Positions 43,901 through 54,200 of a stretch of 64,000 nt of DNA are shown here, piece after piece (within the stretch, counting starts at the first letter, position 1; every line of letters starts with the position of its first letter). This DNA is from Aplidium turbinatum. Taxonomy: Eukaryota > Chordata > Ascidiacea > Aplousobranchia > Polyclinidae. Under the pieces are notes generated by a model that did no database searches, was not told the origin of the DNA, and saw only the letters and a list, made by a program, of their open reading frames with translations. The stretch covers positions 15,014,251 through 15,078,250 of the forward strand of contig OU964931.1 in NCBI GenBank assembly GCA_918807975.1, read 5' to 3'. The position numbers and the translations under genes were made by a program.

Positions 43901-46900
43901 AAATGCTGTCGACTGAACGGGGAACTACTTGACGCGGATAGAATAATCAAAACTTTCACAAGAGAGTTAGAAGAGACCAAAGAAACCCTGATCCTGACGG
44001 AAGACACCGTTTCAAAGCTCCAGGCCGACATGATGAGGATAAATGAAACTGAACTCGTCAGAGAAAAGCAAATGAATTTCTTGTCTGGACAAGTCGAAGG
44101 ATTTTTTGAACATGTCAGGTAATTGATAGTATGAATATTGAATAAGTTACCCTCAGACTGTGAAAGGCTTTTATTAAGCTTAATCCTGGGAGCTTTGCAA
44201 CTTACAAAGACTTTGAGCCGCGACTGCAGACTCCGTCACCGAAGTTGAAAGTTTCAAGAATTCTCTTTCGAAACTTTTTATTTGAAGTGCTGGCCTCTTA
44301 AAATTATTTTAACCGTTAGCTGCCGCTAGACAGTTGCTCAAACATTGGTTGAATCATCGTTGTCTAACACAGCATATTTTTTTCCTAGAACGAGATTGAT
44401 AATGAAAATTAGTAAAGTTAACTGCAACGCTAGCTGGTGTTGTTACTTCACCCTTTATATGTACAATTTGGGTAGAGAGGTAACTTTTTTAAACCATAAA
44501 CAGACATAACTCAGCAACAACACTATATTTAACATTATAAAAACAAAAAATAGGCTTGAAAAGGGCTGTATGACTAGCCGAAAACGTTAGCTTATTCTTT
44601 TTTTTTGTTTTTATAATGTTAAATGTAGTGTTGTTGCTGAGTTATGTCTGTTTACCCTTTATATGCACTCCAGTAGTTTTATCTCTCTACGCGAAGCCAT
44701 AACGTTTGATGTAAAAAAAATTTATTAAAGTATTGTTGTTACGAAATATTAACAGTGTTAAGCTGCGAATATCGATTAACACGTTAATTTATTGGTGTAC
44801 TTTGGTTTGTTTGTTACCGTTGACAGTAGCCTACCGGTAGCGTGGTTAATAGATTTTAATAGAATTTTTCGATATTACGTCATTGTGCACAAATCAGACC
44901 ATTGATGAGACGTTTTATAAAGGTTGCTTGAAGACAGCGAAGATCTAGAAAAAGTAACTCTGCAAGGAAGTGAAGCTGGTGTTTCAGTTGTGGACGACAC
45001 AGACGGACTTGGAAAGTGGAACTCTTTCCATAGCAAATTTTTCGACATTTTGCTGAAGTACAAAGAGACAAAAAGTGGGTTTTCTTTATTAATCAGATAA
45101 TACACTTTGCTGTGTGATGGCGAGTGCCTGGCTTCTACTGAAACAGAGCCCCCCTTTTCTACTGTTCTGTGGTCAATTTTAATTACGTATGTTAAAGTCA
45201 AAACTTGTTAAAGAGTTAAAAATTCATATACATTGACATGATTCTATTTGTTACACGCTGACAACAAGGCACTGCATTCTTGAGGCCAAACGAAATTCTT
45301 TTAAACTGACATAGCTGTGCGTTGGTTTCAAAGAAGGTGTACTGTTGTTCTTCAGACAGCAGGGGATTTTGATGACAAGCGCTGCGTAGATTAAGAGTAG
45401 AAAACCATTTGTACTGGAAAACATTATCTATAACCGTTTGCATGTTCAAAAAAGGTTAGGTACCGAGCATAGTAAATTTGTTCACTGTTTGACTGTAAAA
45501 ACTGGGCGTTGTACTCAGAAGCTCACGATAGCCCTTTGCTCAGACATTTATTCCGAGCCCGACTGTTAATTTTTTTCCAATGAGATGCCCTACATAAACA
45601 TCGCCGGTATTCAGACCCACATCTGACCTAATTTTTTTTTTAAACCTGCTCTGCTGAGCCTGAAAGTGCTTACCGAATTGTCACTCTACTTCAAACTGCC
45701 TTGCAGTGCGATACTCTGACTATTACTTCCTCTGTCGTTTTAGCACCACTGTATAATGTGCTTCAAATTGTAGGTAAGCTGACGTCACTAGAGAAGGAGC
45801 ATACCTCGTTATCAGAAGAAGTTGAAACATATAAAAAACAAACAGAGGAGTTGAGCGAAGAGTTGTCGGAAGTACAGAGTTACAATGACATTCATTTGGT
45901 GACTATCAAAGATTTGAGTGACAAGCATAAAGTTTTGCAGGTAGTTTCATTCGTAGCAACATTTCAGTGCTTGGTAATTTCTCATTTACATAGACAAAAG
46001 TGAATTCTGTAGTATGTTTAACAGAAAAACTATTTCTACCTTATTGAAAGGAGGTAAAGCAGAAAATATTGCCTTCACTATTTTGAGGCTATCTGTCCAG
46101 TTTCTGGTCCCAACGTAAGAAATTGTTAACATTATCTGCTTTAGCTTTAAGGATCAACTGCACTCTTACCTCTGCAGATTAGCTCAAGTGGCTTAAATTG
46201 ACATTTCACCTCACAGGACGCCAAAGCATCGATCTCGGACGAACTTGATCAACTCCAATTTGAGAAAAATAACCTTGTCCGGTCCTTAGAGGAAAGCCGG
46301 AAGGTCACTGATGAGGTGCGCGTCTTATTCGCTCACTAAATTTTGAGTTTTATGATTTTCCTCTGAATTTCAATAAACAATTAAACATTTTAATGAATGA
46401 GCTTCGTGACGTCACAACACCATTGGGGAAGTTTTATTTTCTCTCTTCGTCGACTGAGTGTGATAATCTTTTTATGATTCTTATGCCATTCTTATGCCTT
46501 ATGATTCTTCGGCCACCCCCACTAGTGGGGAACAAACCGACGATGGAGTATGATGATGATGATGCCCCACTGCATGTTTCAGCTGCAGTTACGTGTTATG
46601 GAAGAGTCTGCCATCCGGTTGGAACTTGAAGGGAAGGTAGAGCTGCAGACCTGTGACATCGAAAGTCTGAAGGATAAAGTCACACAGCTTCTGCTGTAAG
46701 TATCACCACGTTAATAGTAACTTTTATACAGCAAGTATCCAATTCAGATCTAAAATCTGTTCGGTTCTTTTCTACTTTATATTCTTTTTACCAAGGGCGC
46801 GCTGTAGCTGGATTGGGACATGGTTAAAACTCCAAACTGTGGAAACAGAAATTCCCAAGCTAGTTTAGTTCGACTGGTCTGAAGACAACCAACAGTTAGG

Positions 46901-49900
46901 AATAGAATCATCATTCCTTTTTACCGTATCAACACAAGTTAGGCATGCTCAGAAGAAAAACGACTCAAGTTATCTATTTTCAAATTTCTATACAAAAATA
47001 AAACTCTTATTGAATTTGCATGTAAGCAGCAGCCCGAGCCTGTAACCTTGCTGGAACGTAAGCGCACAAAGAAGTTGAACACGGGAAAAAACAAACTTTT
47101 CTTTTTCAGCGACAAAGACACTTTGTGGAAGGAGAAGGAAGAGTTACGTGATCGCTTTAATGAACATCCGGAAGATCCCGGGGAGCCGGACTGGATGCAT
47201 GACGATGACGCTACTCAATGTACTGGATGCGATGCTCCATTTAGCATCACTCTACGAAGACATCATTGCAGGTAGGATCAGAAAGAATTAACAAGTTGAA
47301 CCCGCCTGTCCTGTTGACCGCTGCCTCGCGATGTCAGCTTGAGCTTGAACAAAACGACATTAGCCTGCAATTTTGAGAGAATAAAACGATGTCTATTTAT
47401 TTTATGTTTTTCAGTCAACATACAATACAATAAATAGTAGCCAATCATTTTTTTTATTTCTATACCTGTTGCCACAACATAGAAAATAATACAAATCACA
47501 GAATCATAAATTACAAATCACAGCTGGAAGCGTCGAGGGGACTGCTCGCAATGCAGCAGTACTCGATGCAGGAAAATTCAAAAATATCAAACATTTGTTA
47601 GGCATGTTATATCCGACTTAGCTTGTTCCCTGTAATAAAATTCCTTTAGTGATGTCCGATTAATTAAATTGTTGAACAAAGTGGTTGGAGTGCATCTACA
47701 GAACTAAATTCTGATTGACGATGTTCTAACTGCCCAGTAATGAGGACTGATTACAACTCAGTGCTTGCATGCTTAATTCCCTTGGCTGCTAGTCACAGTT
47801 GTATCGCCTATAGGTTACGAACGACGCATTTGTGCTTTTGTGGCAGGCTTTGCGGAAAGATATTTTGCAAGAATTGTTGCGGAAATTGGAAGGAGAGAAA
47901 AAACAAAAAAATTCGCATCTGCAACGCCTGCTTCGAGACATTTTCGCTCGACCAATCAGATCTGGCTGCTGATGACACGTCACGCATCTCTCTCGAGCCC
48001 ACAGAAACACCATCCAAAGGTTTGAAACCAACCCATCGTTTTGCATGTCGTAGACATGGCTGTTTTTGTGGAATAGTCTTAACAATGAGGCACCAGAAAG
48101 TGTGACGTATTGATAGTTGCTTCATTTATTTAATTAGCAGCATGTTACTAGCTAAAATAATTTTCCATACACATATGAGAATATCTCACAAAGGTATTTG
48201 TTTGTCAGATTATTATTGATAAGATTTTCCATGCCTCCTGTCAAACACGACGTTCTGGTGGCTCGGGTATGGTATTTGAAAAGCTTCATTTTGTACTTTA
48301 CAGAATACGAAGAAATAGAAGGTGAAGAGTCACACGCAGTTGAACAACACGTAGATGATGACATCTTTTCTGATTTTGACGACAGGTAAATCAACTGTAT
48401 ATTTGGTTACCCCAGACATCAAGTTGTAACCGTGAGTTTTGTACGTAGCCTACTGCATTTACTGTAATAATTGTGGAAATTTTCATCTTTGAACGGGGAA
48501 AGCCTCTCTGAATGATTATTTCTGGCAATGGAAGGAAGCATAAGGACTGTCCATAAAAGACGTCCTCATAAAATTGCAAAAAATGGAATTCTCCATGTCC
48601 GCTCTGTGTCATAGAAAAATCCTCAATTTTCAACCCCCCCTGCGGACGTCTTTTATAGACAATCCTTAAGCTATTATTAATACCATTCAGGAAAAAGTGA
48701 GAAAATGTGATTTTTAGACAATTTTAGTCTGAGAGTCGTGAAAATCTGCAAAATATGACAATTCAGGCCGCATGCTAATCTTACCGTTTCTTCGTTTACA
48801 AATTCGGTTTTTCCACCGACTGAGCTTTGATCGCAATTACAGGTTTGGTATTAGCCAGATTTGATCATGCCGCAATTTTAGGACACCAAACGTAAAAAGT
48901 CAAGACAACATATCAGTGCCAGCTCGAAGGGAAGTTCACCTTCCCATCCACATAGAACACCCCGGCATTGTGCTGCATTGGGAGATCTCCACGGACCGGG
49001 ACATTAACTTCAAACTATGTTACTCTCAAACAGAGGCAAGTATTGCATCTATCTAGTTAAAGTAACCATTGAACTTGACAATCACTTCGACAATTTCCAC
49101 TTCCAGGCAGTGGCGGATAACCTCCCCAAAGCTACTTGCCGGACCCACCCCTGCTTTCAGTTGCTTATCAAGCCGGTCTTTTATCTTCTCGTGTTGCTTT
49201 TGTTTTCTCGAAATTTCTTTCCAGAATTCTCCACCCCGTCAACTTGTACGTTTTGCATGGGAAATACCACTCAACGGAAGCTGAATATGATGACGTGTTC
49301 ATGTAGCTTACGTCACTCTGCCCAAGATAATGCAGCTGCTCTACAAGTGCATTTTTCCAATATAACTAGACCTACCATACGTCCCGGTTTAAACGTCTGT
49401 CCCGGCTAGCAAAATGTCCCAGAATTTTACTTTGGTGAAATTTTCAAAATTAACTCTAACCTGATGCAAAATTATGAAATAATTCTGTCCCAAAAGGCAT
49501 AACTTTGCTTTAACTCGAGGCTTATTTTAATATCTTAACTTTTTTAGCTTATTAGGTTGAGTAAAAAATCGCGCATAGCTTGAGAAATCCTTTAGTTAGG
49601 GAATAATGAGTGACGTTTATTGCGTCATTATTCTATTGACTTGAATGAAACGATGAAGCCAATGGTTTCTGAATGCATCCCCCTATAAATGTTTGATTTG
49701 TGAGTTAGTGTTATTTCTTTGTTGTCAGTGTTTGTTCTTTCTTTTTTTCTTATAAATGTCTGATTTGTGACTTAGTGTTGCTTAAATTAACATGTATTTT
49801 CCTTTAAATAAAGTAATAAAATTTTTTATTCAATCTAAGTACAATAGTTACTTTATTATGCAATATTAAAGCTTATAAATATGGAATAAAAATTTGCCAA

Positions 49901-50806
49901 GCTCAGGCCTTCGGTCTTCCGTCCAGTTATTTCATTCATAGTTTTGAGTTTGTCCCGGATTATGCCCAAGAAATTATGGTAAGTCTAAATATAACTATGT
50001 TATGTATGCCTGCGGGGGTTGACTAGTATACACCTAACTTATGTCACTTTTAACAGGAAGACGAGTTGCAGGAACTGGTTCCACTGCGAAGAATAGATTC
50101 TCACATCAAGCCATTCACAGGCGATATTGAAGCAAAGAAAGAAGGTGTTTATACTCTAATACTCGACAACACTTATTCGAGGTGAGTATCTGACAAACAC
50201 AGTAATCTAAACGTGGCAGTACAGTAAGGTGTTTCATATGTTCGATTTTTAAAAACCTGGGGTCTGGTGCGGCTTTGGGTGAAAACTCGACACCCAAAGT
50301 ATTAGCTCATTTGACGTCATAAAGATCCGGCCCTTGCCAGTTCCAAAAAAAAACACTTTACAATAAGTAGTTTTCAAAATACGTGGAGCCACAAAAATAG
50401 TATCAAATTGCGCAGGGAAAACGGTTTTCCATGACCCCTTCTCTCGGGACTTAATTTCAACAGTTGCTGTTATGCTGCAAATCTCAAGTCAGTAACATGC
50501 AGAATACAAATATTTTTATTACGCAGTTAAATGGTGGGAGTGGTCCGATGATCAAGCAATTTAATAGTAGCATACTGTAATACGAATGTAAATATACTTG
50601 GAAGCGATTGACTTACAAATACACATGATAGAATTATGTTTCTGGTGCTGAAGCCAGTAATTTGACGAGTTTCACAATTTTGGCAACTTTCCTTTGGCAC
50701 GTAATTGGACATCTCTTAAAACTGCTGTGTCATGATTAGATTTTTATTGAATTATTTCAGGTTCACAGCAAAGCAAGTTCTTTACACCCTTCGGACGTTC
50801 ACATGA
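31967..50806 (+). CDS. FYCO1: FYCO1 orthologue (RUN, coiled coil, FYVE, GOLD)
   Basis: Twenty-two exons join in one frame: 31967-32042, 32559-32712, 33939-34189, 34639-34745, 37137-37222, 38370-38519, 38819-39469, 40705-40819, 41101-41183, 41971-42182, 43422-43506, 43835-44118, 44923-45074, 45774-45940, 46217-46315, 46583-46695, 47110-47271, 47847-48019, 48304-48385, 48882-49035, 50057-50181, 50761-50806. They give about 1175 residues; only the first coding exon is missing. The RUN domain has EPITDDN, YWNWIHACL, GKGRLFVRYSLVHHTLAD and GYDLDSGWPTFA, each matching human FYCO1. A coiled coil fills exons 6-17. FYVE shows WMHDDDATQCTGC, RRHHCRLCGKIFC and IRICNAC, the full PI3P-binding set. The GOLD domain has ARREVHLPIHIEHPGIVLHW and GVYTLILDNTYSR. 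In vertebrates FYCO1 links autophagosomes and late endosomes (LC3, PI3P, Rab7) to kinesin. A YEEI motif after FYVE is a candidate LC3-binding site. Human FYCO1 is about 1480 residues; the shorter coil explains the difference. Confidence 0.95.
32780..32799. promoter_or_regulatory. perfect 20-base palindrome, NRF1-like
   Basis: TGCGCAGTGCGCACTGCGCA reads the same on both strands and contains NRF1-like TGCGCA half sites. It lies in the FYCO1 intron 68 bases after the exon ending at 32712. No function is shown; it is GC-rich in AT-rich surroundings. Confidence 0.35.
33655..33928 (-). repeat. tRNA-derived SINE-A, copy 1
   Basis: Read on the minus strand it starts with a leucine/serine-type tRNA head (GGCAGCAGTGGCCGAGTGG, then GTTCGACTCCAGCCACC) and a body with CTCTACCCAGTGATCGATTT and TCAGGTGTACGTCGGAAGG. 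Its second copy is 58511-58800. Its 5' end lies only 10 bases from the FYCO1 exon starting at 33939, so the SINE supplies most of the sequence upstream of that splice acceptor. Confidence 0.8.
34421..34450 (+). repeat. decayed Penelope-type core motif
   Basis: Hairpin GGTTGATGTATAACC followed by GAAAACGTTCG, the same order as the intact cores, but no CTGATGA precedes it. It lies in the FYCO1 intron before the exon at 34639. Element edges were not found. Confidence 0.4.
35031..36112. mobile_element. large foldback element
   Basis: Two inverted arms of about 480 bases around a centre near 35560. Blocks such as GGCACCACCTAATTT, CACTTATAACTCGAGAACC, GAGCGGTTCTTCAGATATTG, CGACAAGAGGTCAATTT and TTGAGACTTTAGCAC occur on one side and as complements on the other. 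No reading frame. It abuts a second inverted-repeat element at 36104-36781 within one FYCO1 intron. Confidence 0.75.
36104..36781. mobile_element. TIR element abutting the foldback
   Basis: The left end ATTATAATTAGGGCGATTTT and the right end, read as complement, ATTATAATTAGGACGATTTT form inverted repeats followed by GTAAC-rich blocks. Non-coding. A similar ATTATAAT also stands at 35041, so one of the two elements may have inserted at the edge of the other. Confidence 0.6.
41463..41640 (+). repeat. tRNA-like SINE fragment
   Basis: An A-box-like stretch (GCGCGGACCAGTG) and a B-box (GGTTCAACACCC) with tRNA spacing, then a non-coding body (AGGCGACTCCCTATAACCTG). It probably heads another SINE family; no second copy was found in the window. 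Confidence 0.4.
41642..41723. mobile_element. 82-base foldback insertion
   Basis: Flanked by a perfect 14-bp direct repeat CAATTAGACGTAGA (41628-41641 and 41724-41737). The insert contains TTGAACCATAGGCATA and its complement near its ends and finishes in CTATGGTT, the end used by the Penelope-type foldbacks. Likely a very short member of that group. Confidence 0.65.
42593..42616 (+). repeat. decayed Penelope-type core motif
   Basis: Hairpin GGCTAGATGCATAGCC followed by GAAAACGTCC, the stem II plus GAAA order of the other cores. A TTGACAA stretch stands where CTGATGA is expected. It is in the FYCO1 intron after 42182. Confidence 0.4.
42688..42768. mobile_element. hairpin MITE family D, copy 1
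   Basis: An 80-base near-perfect hairpin: AGACAGCAAAGCAACCG, TTTTACATTGATT, AACGT and their complements. Related, less perfect copies lie near 26690, 42894, 55693 and 57412, often opening with CCCAGACAGCAAA-like ends. Confidence 0.7.
43600..43680 (-). repeat. SINE-B tail fragment
   Basis: Carries GGTTTTGAATCTTTATCTTC, GGACTGACAAAGCCTTGATA and ATAGTTTTGCAT, the tail blocks of SINE-B. The head is missing. Confidence 0.5.
44178..44330 (-). repeat. SINE-B fragment
   Basis: Shows TTAATCCTGGGAGCTTTGCA, ACTTTGAGCCGC and a GCTGCCGCTAGA-like block, a diverged copy of the family at 57880. It is in the FYCO1 intron after 44118. Confidence 0.45.
44462..44653. mobile_element. Penelope-type foldback
   Basis: Flanked by a perfect 12-bp duplication ACCCTTTATATG (44450-44461 and 44654-44665). 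The arms ATAAACAGACATAACTCAGC, AACAACACTA and TTTAACATTATAAAAAC are mirrored. The centre carries hairpin GGCTGTATGACTAGCC and GAAAACGTTAGC, a decayed hammerhead-like core. Same family as 20125-20453. Confidence 0.75.
45216..45449 (-). mobile_element. Ty3/Gypsy reverse transcriptase fragment, fossil
   Basis: A 78-codon piece matching the central Ty3/Gypsy reverse transcriptase (WFSTLNLRSACHQNPL, FKRISFGLKNAVPC). Only this domain fragment remains, so the copy is broken and old. It lies antisense in a FYCO1 intron and is not the same subfamily as the element at 22061. Confidence 0.75.
48541..48668. mobile_element. mariner-like MITE
   Basis: A TA on each side and inverted ends AGGACTGTCCATAAAAGACG and AGGATTGTCTATAAAAGACG, 124 bases between the TAs. 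Non-coding; in the FYCO1 intron before the exon at 48882. Confidence 0.75.
49367..49987. mobile_element. hAT-type element 4
   Basis: Perfect 8-bp duplication AATATAAC (49359-49366 and 49988-49995) and inverted ends TAGACCTACCATA and TAGACTTACCATA. 621 bases, no transposase frame. It lies inside the GC-AG intron of FYCO1. Confidence 0.85.
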
Positions 50807-50954
50807 GTTGTTCGCCTGGCAAATTCAAGTCTTTTGTGTGTTGATTCATTCTGCAACCGTTATGTACGAGGGCACTTGAACACTCTCCTTGGTGCAATAT
50901 TGTCGACATCTTCAATTATCCTGGTGTCGTGTATAAAATTCATGTTTGTAACTG

Positions 50955-50960
50955 AATAAA
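50955..50960 (+). terminator. FYCO1 polyadenylation signal
   Basis: AATAAA 149 bases after the FYCO1 stop codon, followed by an A-rich and T-rich stretch. It is the first canonical signal downstream of the gene. Confidence 0.65.
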
Positions 50961-51280
50961 TACAACAAAACTTTTCTCGGTCACTTTTGATTCAAGTTCT
51001 TCTGACGCTTTTCCTCACAGTTGTGTGTGCAGGTGACGTCACGTTCCACGTGGCCGGAGGAGGTGTCCTATAAAAACGTAGCGAGTTAAGCGCGCCCAGT
51101 GCAAAATTGTATTTTTGACATGCACAGTACAGTTTTTCCATTGGGGTGTTTCAAATTATCGATTTTCAAAAAGCCTAGGAATTTATGTGGCTTGGGTAAA
51201 CTCGACATCAAAATTTTAGCTCATAATGATGTGAATTGGCAATCACGCAACAGCTAACCCACCACGTTACACATTTCAAC

Positions 51281-54200
51281 TTACTTTTCTGGGCAAGCTA
51301 GTAAGACAACCGGAGCGTTGGAAGGTTCTCCTGTTGTGATGATGGCGCTGATGTCGCGAGCGAACGTTACATTGATATCAGTAGACGTTTCTAAACAGAT
51401 GACATTCATACTTGGGCTGTCAGCTTACTTTGAACAGCTCTCTTATATATATAACGAAGCTTTAAAAGTGGCACCAGGGACTTTACGACCTCTACAAGCA
51501 AAGGATTTGGGAATGCAAGAAATCAACACTATTGTACTTACGAGGTGTGGAGGCCGCCCTTAAATCGGCAACACGCGTCGCCACAGGAGTCATGGAAGAG
51601 AGCGGCTCGTTCAACGCAGGGCGATCATTGAACGATTCAGACGTTCCCGGTTTGGGTGACTGCACTACCTTCCTCGCCGAATGCAAGATAGCTTGGACGT
51701 TCATCGGCCGTTTCCTTAAAAGCATAAGACGGAGGACGTTAAAATAAAGTTGCTATGATCTCGTCAATTGACACACAAAGGCAAGATGACAACCCTTCAC
51801 CCAAAAAGGAATCATGTAATCTTTGAACAGCCCCCCAAGTACCTACCTTCAAGGTTCAGCGACATGACATAAGATCCGGCTATTTTTGGCAAGTATCTAA
51901 GTAACTGAAGCAGCTTATCATGCTATGGCAACTACTTTAATTTGGGTATCGGCAATGAAGCAACCGTAAAAGATATCATGATGTAACAATTCCATTGGAA
52001 CGCAGACTTACTTTCGTTTCAGGGTTGCTGGTGTAGTCAAGGCTTGAGCAGCGGAAAGAACGGGTATGTTCGTTGGTGTACCAGGTACTGAAAGCCTGGC
52101 CACTGAAATCAATTTTGTGTACATTTATTCGGTTTATAAAAGAAAGAAAAATATCGACGAAACTTTGCACAAGAAGTGTACGAACTAAATAGGAATTAAC
52201 GCTTATCAAACGGATAAACAGAGCAAACAAAAATTCACATATCGAACCCAAGGGGACCAACACAGGCCATGCCAACGTGCAAACTTCAAATATTCGACTG
52301 GAGACCGATCTACAACGCTCGATAGCAGCCAGAATCGTTGGTAACTAATAATACTGTCCTCAACGCTGGAAACAAAAAAATATTTTTTCATTTATTTTGA
52401 AGTGAGTTTTGAGGTGATTTGAGATTCAATGAGTGCACTTCGGCAATTTGGTTTTTCATACCAATGTACAGTACATTTAGTGCAAAGTTCGAAATCATAT
52501 CAGTTATCAGCTTCCAGTCATTATTATAAGTTTGCACATTGGCAAGGTCTGCGAAAAAAAGAAGTAAGTCAGCAGAAAAAAGCACAATTATCATCACACA
52601 GCAAGTATTTGTAACATTCTTCACGGAAGCGAGCAGTTAATTGCTTACCGGACATTCGCTGTACTACAGCTGCCTGTTCTTGCTCGGCGTCAAAGCGCTT
52701 CAAATCAAATTCTATTTCACTTGCAAGTTGCTTGTCGGCTGATAAGATGACTTGAACCTCCTTCCTGTATTCTTTCATCACTTCCTGAAAGAATAAATGG
52801 TCTGATAGTGACGGAAAAACACAGCATCTTGTATGAATCTGTTTGTGAGTTTATCTTCTTACAAAATCATCGTACCTTCAAGTAAAGCATGACATTTTTG
52901 ACCAACGGACTCTTCGCATCGAAAAGCATGTTCTTCAGCGCAATAATGATTGGAATAATGTTTTCCACCAAGTTTGTTTTAACAGTCTGAAATGAAAGTT
53001 TGGCTTGCAGTCATATGTTCTAGATCTGGAATACATTTAATACTAAGACCTTATGATAAATGCACATCTGCTGACCACCAAACTCCTGTTGTTGGTAAAT
53101 TAACTTTTAGATAGTCCGTAAGGTGGGAGGCGAGATTTAAAAGTTGGGATCAACTTCAAAAACACATCAAAATGATGTTTCTCATCCCTTCTGTGAAGTC
53201 GGAAGAATTTGCCCGGAATCAGTTCTTCAAAATTAGTGGCGAAAGTATTATTGATCTGACTCTACAGCACTGGCTTGATTCACATGCAATGCTAAACCAT
53301 TCGGTTGATAGAGAAGTGCTCCCAACCTGCAAGATGACTTTGTGTTTGGCGGCGTTCTGTATCATCCTCAACTGATCGGTGGGATTGTTGGACTCCAAGT
53401 CTTCCGGATCAGTATCTTCTCTTGCTCGCAAGCATCTCAATCGAATGTCCTTCGCATATATTAAATCAGTTAGATTCAATCATTACGGGAATTGGAAAGC
53501 TCATAACAAACTTGTGCCACCCAATCCGAGGCGTCTCTATTGCACCCTGTATGACATTATCACAGGACATATAATTGAAACTTAACACAAGCTATATGGA
53601 AAATGTATTCAATATGCAAAATACTTGACAAGTAATCTTTTTAAAATCAAGTTTATCTGAAAGTGAAGAAATTTAAATACAAATTGTAGATTTATGGTGC
53701 AAGTGTACGCGATTTCAGACTCTAACTTACAAAGACTGCGGTGCCTAATGCATCAGTTGGTTACCTTGCAGCATAGGACGGATAGTGTATCTGTCAATAA
53801 GTTTTGTGTTTTCTTCTTGAGAGGAATCGTTCCTTCAACAAAAGCCTCTGCAAAGAGTGCAAAATGAAAAACAAAACATGCGCCAGACAGTTGAGCCAGA
53901 AGATGTCTATAACAACAGACTGTCCTCAGTCAGTTCACACCCAAATAGCTACATCCTACAAATACGTACTGACAACTCTTTTGATCTTGTTCGTTTTGAA
54001 ACAGTTCACAAAAATAGATTGATTGTGATTAACGTGAAACAAGGAAGGGCTGGCTATTAATAACACGCAATGAGCCATTAACGACAATGAGCGGGAAAAA
54101 ATTACAAAACTTTGAAAGACTTGGAACGGAGGTGTTCAAAGCTACCAGAACACGGGGAACGTTTTAATGTTTATGATTCTTGGCAGGCCACATCTTAATT

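Noticed and set aside
48830-48881. Alternative acceptor (AATTACAG) for the first GOLD exon
   Set aside because: It leads to an early stop after seven residues; the acceptor at 48881 keeps the frame.
49107-49409. Extra FYCO1 exon after an AG near 49106
   Set aside because: The frame is open but does not resemble the GOLD domain; the exons at 48882-49035 and 50057-50181 already join in phase 0 and match FYCO1 without it. Part of it also lies in the hAT element.
52388-52624. Minus-strand frame between NCAPD3 exons
   Set aside because: Exons 52649-52784 and 52012-52102 join directly in phase; the frame has no NCAPD3 similarity.
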